From: Bacteroidota bacterium
GTDB lineage: Bacteria > Bacteroidota > Bacteroidia > Bacteroidales > Porphyromonadaceae
Direction of reading: 5' to 3'
DNA: 64,000 bases
NCBI GenBank assembly: GCA_023395395.1
Contig: JAEWZH010000005.1
Span: 23,127-87,126, forward strand
Shown: positions 1 through 7,663 of the stretch, piece by piece
How positions within the stretch are numbered: position 1 is the stretch's first letter
How the letters are laid out: each line of letters opens with the position of its first letter
Made by a program: the position numbers and the translations under genes
Notes under the pieces: generated by a model
Seen by the model: only the letters and a program-made list of their open reading frames with translations
Databases searched by the model: none
What the model was told of the DNA's origin: nothing

Positions 1-728
1 GAAGCATACCCCAGTACCTCAAACTTAGAGATTGTAATATCCTTATTGGACTTTACCTCAGAAATCACTTTATCTACCTTATCCAGCTCTGAAGCATTGT
101 TCTTATAACTACGTATCAATTGGTGATCATCTAATACGTAATTAAACGACGCAGAATGCCTGTCTGTCCTCACCTTGATAGGCTCTACCTCAGGGACTAT
201 AAAAGATAACTTATACTGTGGATCATAAGGCTCTCTTATCAAGCGTTTACTGACCAATACATCACCTAGATCTTGCCTACAGTCGGCGCATCCCCTCACC
301 TCTCCCTGTATCTTTAGGTGGGCATCTTTCATCCACTCCTCAAATGGGAGTGCCACATGCGATTGAAACTCCTGCTGAGCTCCATTCTTTCTCACCAAAA
401 CAGTCTGATAATGCTCCGGCAATGGTACCTCATTTTTCAACCTTTGATTACGCAATATCACCTTGTCTCGAGTTTTCCCCACCATTACAATAGGCTCGAA
501 GATGCGGCTCTCCGTGCCATTATTGGCACAAAGAATCGGAGTCAATACGAGCATGTCATTGGGGCTGAGTTTAAGGTGATCAAATCGTACGGAGAAGTCG
601 ATTCTTAACTGATCATCAGACACCTTTCCCGATAAATTCTCAACCACCACATCATTGATATAGCGAGATTGTGCGACAGAAACCGTCGCCAGACACATAA
701 AGGCCAGTATGAAATATATCTTCTTCAT
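1..728 (-). CDS. DUF3868-type fimbrial-locus protein, cut by left edge
   Basis: Reading the minus strand from ATG at 728 gives one open frame to the window edge (242 codons, no stop). It starts MKKIYFILAFMCLATVSVAQ, a clear Sec signal peptide ending in VAQ, then SRYINDVVVENLSGKVSDDQ. A beta-rich region follows with a CADC pair (GEVRGCADCRQD). The last visible residues (SKFEVLGYA) resemble the start of an OmpA-like segment. This layout matches DUF3868 proteins, which in Bacteroidales lie directly after a DUF3575 gene and before fimbrillin genes. The gap to the upstream DUF3575 gene is 24 nt, so the two are probably co-transcribed. The C-terminus is outside the window. The family call is from memory of domain order; the role in fimbria biogenesis is inference. 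Confidence 0.72.
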   Translation of the reverse strand, partial: MKKIYFILAFMCLATVSVAQSRYINDVVVENLSGKVSDDQLRIDFSVRFDHLKLSPNDMLVLTPILCANNGTESRIFEPIVMVGKTRDKVILRNQRLKNEVPLPEHYQTVLVRKNGAQQEFQSHVALPFEEWMKDAHLKIQGEVRGCADCRQDLGDVLVSKRLIREPYDPQYKLSFIVPEVEPIKVRTDRHSASFNYVLDDHQLIRSYKNNASELDKVDKVISEVKSNKDITISKFEVLGYA

Positions 729-752
729 GTTATTCGTTATTTCCGCACCTTT

Positions 753-1343
753 TTACTTCAACACATAGACCAAGGATATTGAAGCCTTAGTCACACCCCA
801 ATAGTTATAATTGCTCTGCTCCAACTTCTTACCACACTTAATACAATCGAACTTAGTATATGGCACATAGGCATAGCCCGCTCCCAGGCTCAATTGAAGA
901 TTCCATCGTGGCGATAAAATCCAATGGTAGCCATAGCTAAGTCCGGCTCCATAAGCAAATCCCTCATATCTATGCTCTTTCAAGGCACTCAATTTGGCGA
1001 TTGGTACATCGATGCCACCCACATTAAATTCACTCACCAATCCATGCAGTCCAACGAAATGACCATTGAATGGCTCGCATATCCAATAGCGAAGCTCAGG
1101 TTGTACCAGCCAATGCGTGAACTTAGCGTTATCCTTATACTCCCACAAGCTACCTCCCGTAGCCAAATCGAGGGTTAATTTTTTCCCCAGACTAAATTCC
1201 AATGCCAAGTTGGGCGATGTCGTAGCAGCATACAACAAGTTGGTTTTGACTGCAACCTTCTGCGCATCTGCTCTACCAGTAGACAGCACCAGAAAGGTAA
1301 AGAGCAGTAGTATAAAACTACAAATGGGTTTTCTGAACTTCAT
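753..1343 (-). CDS. DUF3575 outer-membrane barrel-like protein of a fimbrial operon
   Basis: 196 aa with an N-terminal signal peptide (about residues 1-27, cleavage near ADA-QK). The mature protein starts VAVKTNLLYAATTSPNLALE, the usual opening of DUF3575 proteins, and continues as alternating beta strands ending in an aromatic C-terminus (SISLVYVLK), as in small outer-membrane barrels. A Cys pair (CIKCG, about residues 165-168) is present. In Bacteroidales this family is encoded with DUF3868 and fimbrillin-like genes, and here it is followed 24 nt later by the DUF3868 gene. It is the first gene of its operon and sits behind a long leader with a terminator hairpin. The molecular function of DUF3575 is not known to me; assembly or anchoring of surface fimbriae is an inference from context. 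Confidence 0.8.
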   Translation of the reverse strand: MKFRKPICSFILLLFTFLVLSTGRADAQKVAVKTNLLYAATTSPNLALEFSLGKKLTLDLATGGSLWEYKDNAKFTHWLVQPELRYWICEPFNGHFVGLHGLVSEFNVGGIDVPIAKLSALKEHRYEGFAYGAGLSYGYHWILSPRWNLQLSLGAGYAYVPYTKFDCIKCGKKLEQSNYNYWGVTKASISLVYVLK

Positions 1344-1426
1344 AACTAATTATTGAAACTTATATTTTTCGTAATACCTTCATCTTTGTGTCTCAAAAAA
1401 AGTCCGGCATCACGATCTATTCGTAT

Positions 1427-1475
1427 AAAAAAATATCAGATACCGTTTTCCGACACGGAAAACAGCATCTGATAT
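1427..1475 (-). terminator. Strong intrinsic terminator inside the fimbrial-operon leader
   Basis: On the minus strand a 19-nt arm (1457-1475) pairs with 1433-1451 apart from a 3-nt internal mismatch, closing a 5-nt loop, and is followed at once by seven T (plus-strand A run 1427-1433). This is a textbook rho-independent terminator. It lies about 85 nt before the DUF3575 start codon and well downstream of the nearest upstream gene, so it either ends a short leader transcript or small RNA, or acts as an attenuator of the fimbrial genes. Confidence 0.8.
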
Positions 1476-1494
1476 CAATATGGGTATCAAACCT

Positions 1495-1520
1495 CTGTGG
1501 CAACGACACACGCGCCACAG
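1495..1520 (-). other. Secondary hairpin upstream of the leader terminator
   Basis: CTGTGGC (1495-1501) pairs with GCCACAG (1514-1520) around a 12-nt loop, 20 nt before the terminator stem in the minus-strand transcript. It could be part of an antiterminator or pause structure; this is inference from position only. Confidence 0.45.
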
Positions 1521-1564
1521 GGAGGCTCAAGGTTACTTGGGCAAGATAAACAAGTGAGTAAGAG

Positions 1565-1600
1565 CTAATTCTCTCTCTCTCTCTCTCTCTCTCTAATCAT
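1565..1600 (-). CDS. Candidate leader micro-ORF containing the GA microsatellite
   Basis: The minus strand has ATG ATT followed by alternating AGA and GAG codons and then AAT TAG, giving an 11-residue peptide of sequence MI(RE)4N. Its repeat is the (CT)12 tract. It lies between a predicted promoter and an intrinsic terminator, like leader peptides in attenuators, but there is no independent evidence that it is translated. A one-unit change in the repeat would shift the frame and extend the peptide. Confidence 0.25.
   Translation of the reverse strand: MIREREREREN
1571..1594. repeat. (CT)12 dinucleotide microsatellite
   Basis: Twelve perfect CT units (GA on the minus strand) lie about 230 nt upstream of the DUF3575 start. 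Tracts of this length are prone to slipped-strand mispairing. In other bacteria such tracts in promoters or leaders cause phase variation of surface structures. Here the tract lies between the predicted promoter and the terminator, so unit changes would alter the leader RNA or the micro-ORF. Confidence 0.9.
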
Positions 1601-1706
1601 TTTTCAGCAAATAGCCAAATGAAAAGTGTTAAAATTCATCCCATCATCCTAAGGGCAAGAATAAATGAAAAAATTACTGCCATTTCATTCCATCTTGTTC
1701 TCGATG

Positions 1707-1714
1707 CAAAGTTA
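1707..1714 (-). promoter_or_regulatory. Predicted Bacteroidetes -7 box for the fimbrial leader
   Basis: TAACTTTG on the minus strand matches the TAnnTTTG consensus. The expected -33 position falls in a T-rich run (minus strand of about 1731-1742) rather than a clean TTTG. Transcription would begin near 1700 and cross the GA tract, the hairpin and the terminator before reaching the DUF3575 gene at 1343. Confidence 0.5.
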
Positions 1715-1959
1715 TGCACATAATTCCGAAATAAAAAAAAATTTCATCCGACAAACATGGAAAAATATCTCAAAAATCCCACTGTATCGAACTATCATAC
1801 AGATAGTTAAACATTCATAAACTTATAAAAATAGACCACGTTATTATATATTTATTACTGCAATAGTCCGGTATGCGAAGTTGCAACGAGCACCATAGGT
1901 GGTATTGTAAAGCTTTCGATTGACCCAGAATTTTCGAGACAGTATCGTAGAGAAATCTC

Positions 1960-2035
1960 CTCTATAGAGCAAAGAAAACTCCTCTATAGAGCCGTCACAA
2001 TGGCTCTATAGAGGAGTTCCCTTTGCTCTATAGAG
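1960..2035. repeat. 22-nt-period CTCTATAGAG array forming a 34-bp inverted repeat
   Basis: Four perfect copies of CTCTATAGAG begin at 1960, 1982, 2004 and 2026, exactly 22 nt apart. Together they form an inverted repeat whose arms 1960-1993 and 2002-2035 match at 32 of 34 positions around an 8-nt loop. The array starts 27 nt after the stop of the PorV/PorQ-like gene and could fold into a very stable hairpin ending that operon, although no T tract follows. Confidence 0.85.
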
Positions 2036-2061
2036 AGAAAGGTCTTTATATACCAACCTAT

Positions 2062-3009
2062 TTAGAAGGAGTAGCCTATGCCCAAAAGCAAGGCATTGAT
2101 ACGAGGCTCTGCAAGCGCAATCTGGTAGGCTGCATCTAGATGAATGCCTTGCCACTTGGCTCCGAGCCCCAAGGTCGCACGGCTCTGACCGTGCTGACCA
2201 TATTGGTAACCTGCACGAGCCTTGAGTACATCACGATAGTTGTACTCCAGCCCTGTCCCTGCAAGCAGTGTGCGTGCGCCCTTTGCGGTGAAGTATCGCC
2301 CACTAAGAGCCCAAGAGAGATGATGCTCCTCTGTAAGTGCCAGCTCCCACTCTCCTCCAAGCACCACTGAGGTAGGAAGGGCGTGTGCGATACCTCTATC
2401 GTCGTACTTCACTGGTGTGCCGGCATCCATCCATCTGATACCGAATTGTAGGAAGGAGGGGGTATCGCCCAGGTCGATAGCAGAGCCATAATTGGCTCCC
2501 ACAGAGAAGAGCAGTGCACGAGCTTGAGCCCCGACAAAGCTCTCGGCGTATGTAGCGGTACCGTGCACCACAAAGGCTCGTGTCACGCTGAAGGCATAGC
2601 CTAGGTCTATCGTCCAGTCGTGAGGCTTGAGTGTACCGACACCCTCTTGTCCTCCTAATAGGGGGATGGTGAGCCCACCCATATAGCGACCACCCAAGTA
2701 GATCGCCCTTTTATCTCCAAGTTTGTACCCTGCGCCGATGGTGTACTGCATAGGAGTCCCATAGGGAGTCGCTGTCTGCAAGTCGGCTGCAAAGTCTACT
2801 GCCATCTGTTTATTACCATAGATAAAAGATGCCGGATTGCTGTATAGATGGAAGCTCTCTACCAGTCCGAGAGAGGTGTTGCCCAAAGCTGCGCTTCGGG
2901 AGTCTGCGGTGGCTTCTACTACGCCAAATGTCCGCCCCTGCGCATTAGCACTCCCCATAGAGAGGAGTACCAGTGCCACAAGAAGGGTTATTTTTTTGAT
3001 ATTTATCAT
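2062..3009 (-). CDS. PorV/PorQ-family outer-membrane beta-barrel protein
   Basis: 315 aa with a signal peptide (cleavage near ANA-QGR). The mature start has the pattern SRSAALGNTSLGL and then YSNPAS, like the xAAALGG...NPA opening of the PorV/PorQ (UPF0164-type) family. The rest is predicted beta strands with DLGYAF and a C-terminal ALLLGIGYSF ending in an aromatic residue, as in outer-membrane barrels. PorV escorts T9SS cargo and PorQ belongs to the attachment machinery. This gene follows, by 57 nt, a protease with a T9SS-type tail, so a dedicated partner role is plausible. I cannot tell PorV from PorQ or a paralogue; whether it is a true T9SS component is inference. It is the last gene of the operon that begins at 12346. 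Confidence 0.65.
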   Translation of the reverse strand: MINIKKITLLVALVLLSMGSANAQGRTFGVVEATADSRSAALGNTSLGLVESFHLYSNPASFIYGNKQMAVDFAADLQTATPYGTPMQYTIGAGYKLGDKRAIYLGGRYMGGLTIPLLGGQEGVGTLKPHDWTIDLGYAFSVTRAFVVHGTATYAESFVGAQARALLFSVGANYGSAIDLGDTPSFLQFGIRWMDAGTPVKYDDRGIAHALPTSVVLGGEWELALTEEHHLSWALSGRYFTAKGARTLLAGTGLEYNYRDVLKARAGYQYGQHGQSRATLGLGAKWQGIHLDAAYQIALAEPRINALLLGIGYSF

Positions 3010-3066
3010 GTCTTCAAAATAATCTGTTACTTATCGACTCCCCTAAGCATGGAGAGTCGTTTGGGA

Positions 3067-5862
3067 TTAGTTTTTTACTAAAGTGCGCTCTTCGAGCTTT
3101 CCATTGCCAGTATCTATGTACATGCGGTATACGCCTGGCGCTAACTTATCGGTACTGAGAGAGGCGGTGGCAGTGCTACTCTTCACCGGATAAGTACCCT
3201 TGTGGACTGTCTCTCCACGTAGGGTAGCGATGGTCACGGTGACCTCTTTTACAGCAGCACTTGTAAGAATCGTGACGTAGGAGCGTGCCGGCATAGGATA
3301 GAGTGCAAATACCTGAGAGCCTCCCAGTGGTGATACTGTGACATCAAAGGCTAGTCTTGCGGACTTGTGCCCATCATTGACGGTAACGACCACAGATGCC
3401 ATACCTTTTTTCTTAGGAGTGACCATCAGCTTGCCATCCAAGATTTTTGCTTCTACGACGTGGCTGTCAGAGGAGATCACGGAGTGGGTCACCTCCATCC
3501 CTTCAGGGAGCTTAAAGGCATCCTTTATATTGATCTCCATGCCCTTGCCTCCTTCGGTAAGGGTGAGATTGCCAATCTCTGCCACTACTTGCGGTCCGGC
3601 ATAGTGGACAATCTCAAAAGGAATGGTATAGGTTGCCTTCTTATTGAACTGATCTCGGAGTGTAATATCAAAAGGATGTGAGCCTACCTTCTCTTGGTTG
3701 AATAGTGTGACCTCGATAGTATTCTCGACACGCTTTAGAGAAACACCCTTAGGGAGAGCCCCTGCCTCATAATCCCAACTATGTCCGTCAGGATCCGAGA
3801 TTTGGAGTACCACCTTCTTATAGGGTGCGATATCCAAGAGGACAATAGGCTCTTGCGGGAGATTCTCAATCATCGGTACTGCATTTACCGGGGTAGTGTA
3901 TTCTACGACCTTTAGGTGTGAAGTATGTCCCCAACGGTCAATAGCTTCTACACCACAGTAATATTTTTTGCCCTCCTGAAGCTCTTTGATGGTATGCTTC
4001 ATCTCCTTTTGGATTGCTGTGTTATAAGCTCTCAATGTGGCATACGGTTCGAGACCATTTGTTGTAGTAAGTGGCTTGTCGCTCGTGTAGAGGCGGTAGC
4101 TAGTGGCATAACCCGTAGCGGAGTCGTCATCGGTGGCAATACCCCAAGTAACCTCTGCGGAGAAGTAATCAGGGGCGACCTTGAGGGTCTCTACGTCCTT
4201 TGGTGCCAACTCCTTATTTTCCTCGAGTGCCACAGCGGCATCGATATAGCCCGCACCAATCTTACCGACATACTTGGGGTCGTTGTAGCTGTAGTGGTCT
4301 ACATCTCTGAGGGCAGTGAGGAGACGCTCCTTGAGCATATCGGCTGTATAGCCCTCCTTGCCAAACTTTGAGAGGATAAGTGCAGCAATACCCGTCACAT
4401 GTGGCGCAGCCATTGAGGTACCTTGGGCGTAGGCGTATTGAGGTTGATTAGGGAACAAGAACTCTCGACCATATTGTGAGCCATTGCCACTGATATCTAA
4501 ATCCTTAAAAAGAGGTGAGATGGTGGAGAGAATTCCATCTTTATTGTCATCTCGATTCAGAATACCACCAGGAGCCATTATATCCACCCAGTCGCCTGAG
4601 TCAGAATAGCCTGCTACAGTATAATTGGGAGTGAAGGAGCCCACTGCGATTACTTTCTCGTAGTAACCAGGAGCGATATTGATGTCCATAGTGCCATCGT
4701 TGCCTGCTGCAAAGATGATGACACCACCTTTCATCGGGGCATCCTTGGCTTGTTTTCCGGTCGCTGGGTCTACTCCTGCCGAAGCGACAAAGTAATCCAT
4801 CGCATTTTGCAATACCTCAGGGATTTTACTATCATAAGCCACATTGGAACGGTAAGGGGTACCCCATGAGCAGTTGAGGAGAGTTGCTCCATGCTCCGCT
4901 GCCCACTTGAAGGCTCGTGCAATGTTATCCCACGAAGTATTGTGGGGCTCTCCATGATTTTTATTAGGATCGTCGTGACGGAATATCTGTAGCGACATAA
5001 TACGCACGCCACTATCTGGAGTGCCATCTCCACCTGCGACGCCCGACACACCAATTTGATTATTGTTGCGCGCTGCGATAGTACCCGCTACATGCGTACC
5101 GTGGTAGCCTTCCTTGACATTTGAATTGTCATTGTAGAAATTGTAGCCATAGGCACCCGGATTTTGGGGATCTGACCACATACTTTCCTTGAGGTCTGGG
5201 TGTTCAGCCCAAACACCGGAGTCGATAATCCCAACGATAATATTCTTCTTACCTCTCTCGACATCCCAAGCCTTAAACAGGTTTACATCTGCTCCGGCTT
5301 TGAAGGTCTGATCTGTGTCGCTACCGTCATTTTGGTAATGCCATTGGTAGGGTAGAAGGGGGTCATTAAAGGAGTAGCCATTATTGTACCCCACTGTATT
5401 CTGAGGAGCACGTAATGGGGTATAAGTAGTAGCAGAAGGGACTACAGGCAAAGCGCCTTCGGCCGTCTCGATATTGGTATCTTTTCTCAACTGATTGAGT
5501 ACATCTGCGACTGACAAATCTTCGGGGAAAGTAACCTTCATCCATCGATGTAGGTTATGCTCCCTCTGGAGAGCTTCGTAAGGGCCTCCGATCTCGAAAA
5601 TTGGCTCAAGCTTAATGGCATCCTCTTCTGCTCTCAGTGACGAACGGAGTGCGGATGTGATAGATGGCAAACTTCTGAGTCCCTCTTCACTGACCTTTAC
5701 AAAGGCTTTCCCAGGAAGATAGTCCACACGCACATCTGTTACTTTTTCTTGGGCATCGCTCTTGCCCTCCGGCTCTATAAGCTGCTCCCTCTGGCAACCC
5801 ACAAAGGAGATCGAAGCACAGGCAAGCGCAGTATATAGTAGTATCGATAAACTTTTCTTCAT
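3067..5862 (-). CDS. S8 subtilisin-like serine protease with T9SS-type C-terminal tail
   Basis: 931 aa. The signal peptide ends in a lipobox (FVGC, Cys23). Residues about 40-150 form a propeptide-like region. The subtilase domain (about 185-545) has the full triad: Asp214 (GIIDSGVW), His254 (GYHGTHVAG) and Ser483 (GTSMAAPH), with oxyanion Asn388 (AAGNDG). A fibronectin-III-like segment (about 555-660) and Ig or cadherin-like repeats follow. The last 75 residues (FALYPMPA ... LAPGVYRMYID ... LVKN) match the type A sorting tail of T9SS cargo. The gene is the fourth of an operon with SusC, SusD and a BACON lipoprotein, 22 nt behind the latter. A surface protease feeding peptides to the SusCD pair is a reasonable inference. 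Having both a lipobox and a sorting tail is unusual. Confidence 0.88.
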   Translation of the reverse strand: MKKSLSILLYTALACASISFVGCQREQLIEPEGKSDAQEKVTDVRVDYLPGKAFVKVSEEGLRSLPSITSALRSSLRAEEDAIKLEPIFEIGGPYEALQREHNLHRWMKVTFPEDLSVADVLNQLRKDTNIETAEGALPVVPSATTYTPLRAPQNTVGYNNGYSFNDPLLPYQWHYQNDGSDTDQTFKAGADVNLFKAWDVERGKKNIIVGIIDSGVWAEHPDLKESMWSDPQNPGAYGYNFYNDNSNVKEGYHGTHVAGTIAARNNNQIGVSGVAGGDGTPDSGVRIMSLQIFRHDDPNKNHGEPHNTSWDNIARAFKWAAEHGATLLNCSWGTPYRSNVAYDSKIPEVLQNAMDYFVASAGVDPATGKQAKDAPMKGGVIIFAAGNDGTMDINIAPGYYEKVIAVGSFTPNYTVAGYSDSGDWVDIMAPGGILNRDDNKDGILSTISPLFKDLDISGNGSQYGREFLFPNQPQYAYAQGTSMAAPHVTGIAALILSKFGKEGYTADMLKERLLTALRDVDHYSYNDPKYVGKIGAGYIDAAVALEENKELAPKDVETLKVAPDYFSAEVTWGIATDDDSATGYATSYRLYTSDKPLTTTNGLEPYATLRAYNTAIQKEMKHTIKELQEGKKYYCGVEAIDRWGHTSHLKVVEYTTPVNAVPMIENLPQEPIVLLDIAPYKKVVLQISDPDGHSWDYEAGALPKGVSLKRVENTIEVTLFNQEKVGSHPFDITLRDQFNKKATYTIPFEIVHYAGPQVVAEIGNLTLTEGGKGMEINIKDAFKLPEGMEVTHSVISSDSHVVEAKILDGKLMVTPKKKGMASVVVTVNDGHKSARLAFDVTVSPLGGSQVFALYPMPARSYVTILTSAAVKEVTVTIATLRGETVHKGTYPVKSSTATASLSTDKLAPGVYRMYIDTGNGKLEERTLVKN

Positions 5863-5884
5863 AACACTATGTCTTGCTTAATCA

Positions 5885-7627
5885 TTATTTTGATTTACCG
5901 GAAATCTTGTCCAGCATCTCTTTGTCTTTGAGGAAGTGAAAGTTAGAGTAGACATTATCACCGAAAACAAAAGCCTCGGCATAGCTGACTAAATCATCAC
6001 CTCTTTGGAAATAGCTTGGTTGATCCCAAGTCCCTCTAAACCTCGTAATAAAACCAATTCGATTGGCCAATTCATAGGTATAAGAAAGCATAAAGAATCT
6101 ATAATCATACTCATCGCCCCAATACGGATATGCGGGATTTTTTTCTTTAGAGACTCTAAAACCGGGAGCTCCCACATAAGTATCCACCCGATGGGCAGCA
6201 GTACCGGCAAACTTCTCATCATCGACGTGTCCATCAGGGATTTTGTCTGGGAAGTTAGGATCCCTATAACCTGGTATATTGAAGAAGTAGGTGACTTGAT
6301 AGAGGTCTCCAAATTCTTTCTTATTATCCCTGCCGGCCTCCGGCTGGAATACGAGTGACTCATAGAGATGTTCGTAACCGGAAATCGTGGATTTAATGGA
6401 TTGCGGATTGTTATAATCAGGCACCATTCCCTGCTGTGCTTCGTAGGCAATAATCTCCTCGAGCTTATACTTAACGTTGTGTATGATCTGTAGATTTCTG
6501 ACTGGGAAGTTTTGCATGATATTATTTTTGACCACTATGTTGCTAGGGTCGTAACCAAATTTAGCATAAGCTCCTGGCAGGTCGTAAATATTATCCTTTG
6601 CATCAGCCTTATTTTTCAGCTGTACATAATTGGTGCGATCTTCAAGCTCCTGATAGTAGTTGATAAACTCACTTTGAGGGTCGTCGTTGTGCACTTTTTT
6701 ATAACCCCTAGAAAGGACAAAACTATCAAACTCTTCTTGTGAGAATACCTGCCCTTCGGCAGCCTGAATACGAGCTTCCTGAAAATTATTCGCCCCATGC
6801 AATACATCAAACTTATAGATAGCATACACACTCTCTATAGCATCCGTTTTAAATACCACTACAGGTTTTGGCCACCCATACTCATCGACCCAATTGAATC
6901 GATCTTCATATTCAGTGAAACGGGTATGCCCCTTCTCTGTTTCATAACGAATGATCTCTTCTCTTGTGATATCCATTCTTCCAAAAAGTACATCTGAGAA
7001 GAGTACCCAACCGGTCTGTGTAATACTCAGTACCACATGCTTGGTCTCATTAGATAGGATGAGCTTTGTACGCCTATTCTCCGTAGAATGGGAGTCGTCC
7101 TTAGGAAGTGGGGCGATGGTCAACACAAGCTTTCCTTCCTGTTGGTTCGCTTGATACGAAAGCCAAGGAGCATCATCCACGAGAGTAACCGTCCAATCAG
7201 TCGCGTTGGAGATCACGGGTATTTCTTCTGTCTTACCCTTATTATCAAACAGCCAATCCTCTTGCTCCACGATGAGAGCAGGATCGCTACCGAACTGCAC
7301 GACACTGATACTCTTGGAAATGCGCTGATCTGCGACCATGACGGTGACAGTAGCTACGCGCTCTTTGGGGTTATTATTAGGCTCCGCAGCAATCACCAAG
7401 ATATTGCCACTTTTAGATAGTTTGAGCCACTCGACATCTGAGTCGTAAGTCCATCTCTCGGAGCTGGCAGTGATGGTCACCTGATGAGTGCCACCCAGTT
7501 GTCTGAGGGTAACCGACGGTGTACTGCTTATGAGGAAGTGATCAGGCTCAATAGTCTGTCTCTGACAGCTACTCAAGGCGAGCACTGCGGTCCAGAGGAC
7601 TATGAGTATTCCATTTATTTTTTTCAT
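5885..7627 (-). CDS. BACON-domain surface lipoprotein, function unknown
   Basis: 580 aa. It begins with a lipoprotein signal peptide (lipobox LSSC, Cys about 20). Two BACON-like beta-sandwich domains follow, about residues 35-110 and 115-205, recognisable by the pattern of W-(L/V)-x-(L/V) strands, S-I-S-V-V-Q and L-S-I-T-Q-T-G. The remaining 370 residues hold no motif I recognise; they are rich in Tyr, Asp and Asn, as in exported substrate-binding proteins. The position between SusD and a subtilase in a tight operon (36 and 22 nt gaps) fits a SusE/F-like accessory that binds substrate at the surface. BACON domains are often proposed to bind carbohydrate or mucin; the ligand here is unknown. 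Confidence 0.75.
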   Translation of the reverse strand: MKKINGILIVLWTAVLALSSCQRQTIEPDHFLISSTPSVTLRQLGGTHQVTITASSERWTYDSDVEWLKLSKSGNILVIAAEPNNNPKERVATVTVMVADQRISKSISVVQFGSDPALIVEQEDWLFDNKGKTEEIPVISNATDWTVTLVDDAPWLSYQANQQEGKLVLTIAPLPKDDSHSTENRRTKLILSNETKHVVLSITQTGWVLFSDVLFGRMDITREEIIRYETEKGHTRFTEYEDRFNWVDEYGWPKPVVVFKTDAIESVYAIYKFDVLHGANNFQEARIQAAEGQVFSQEEFDSFVLSRGYKKVHNDDPQSEFINYYQELEDRTNYVQLKNKADAKDNIYDLPGAYAKFGYDPSNIVVKNNIMQNFPVRNLQIIHNVKYKLEEIIAYEAQQGMVPDYNNPQSIKSTISGYEHLYESLVFQPEAGRDNKKEFGDLYQVTYFFNIPGYRDPNFPDKIPDGHVDDEKFAGTAAHRVDTYVGAPGFRVSKEKNPAYPYWGDEYDYRFFMLSYTYELANRIGFITRFRGTWDQPSYFQRGDDLVSYAEAFVFGDNVYSNFHFLKDKEMLDKISGKSK

Positions 7628-7663
7628 ATTGTTTCACTCTTTAATTCGTTTGTTTCTCAGTCA

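Larger units (their letters stand above)
1344..2061. other. 718-nt intergenic region: leader of the fimbrial operon plus repeat array
   Basis: No convincing protein gene is present. From right to left the spacer holds the 22-nt-period CTCTATAGAG array (1960-2035), an AT-rich stretch with a minus-strand TAnnTTTG promoter box (1707-1714), a (CT)12 microsatellite (1571-1594), a hairpin (1495-1520) and an intrinsic terminator (1427-1475). Each is listed separately. Confidence 0.7.

Noticed and set aside
318..608. Plus-strand open frame of 96 codons
   Set aside because: It lies wholly opposite the partial DUF3868 gene, which has a signal peptide and family pattern; the plus frame has no motif or promoter.
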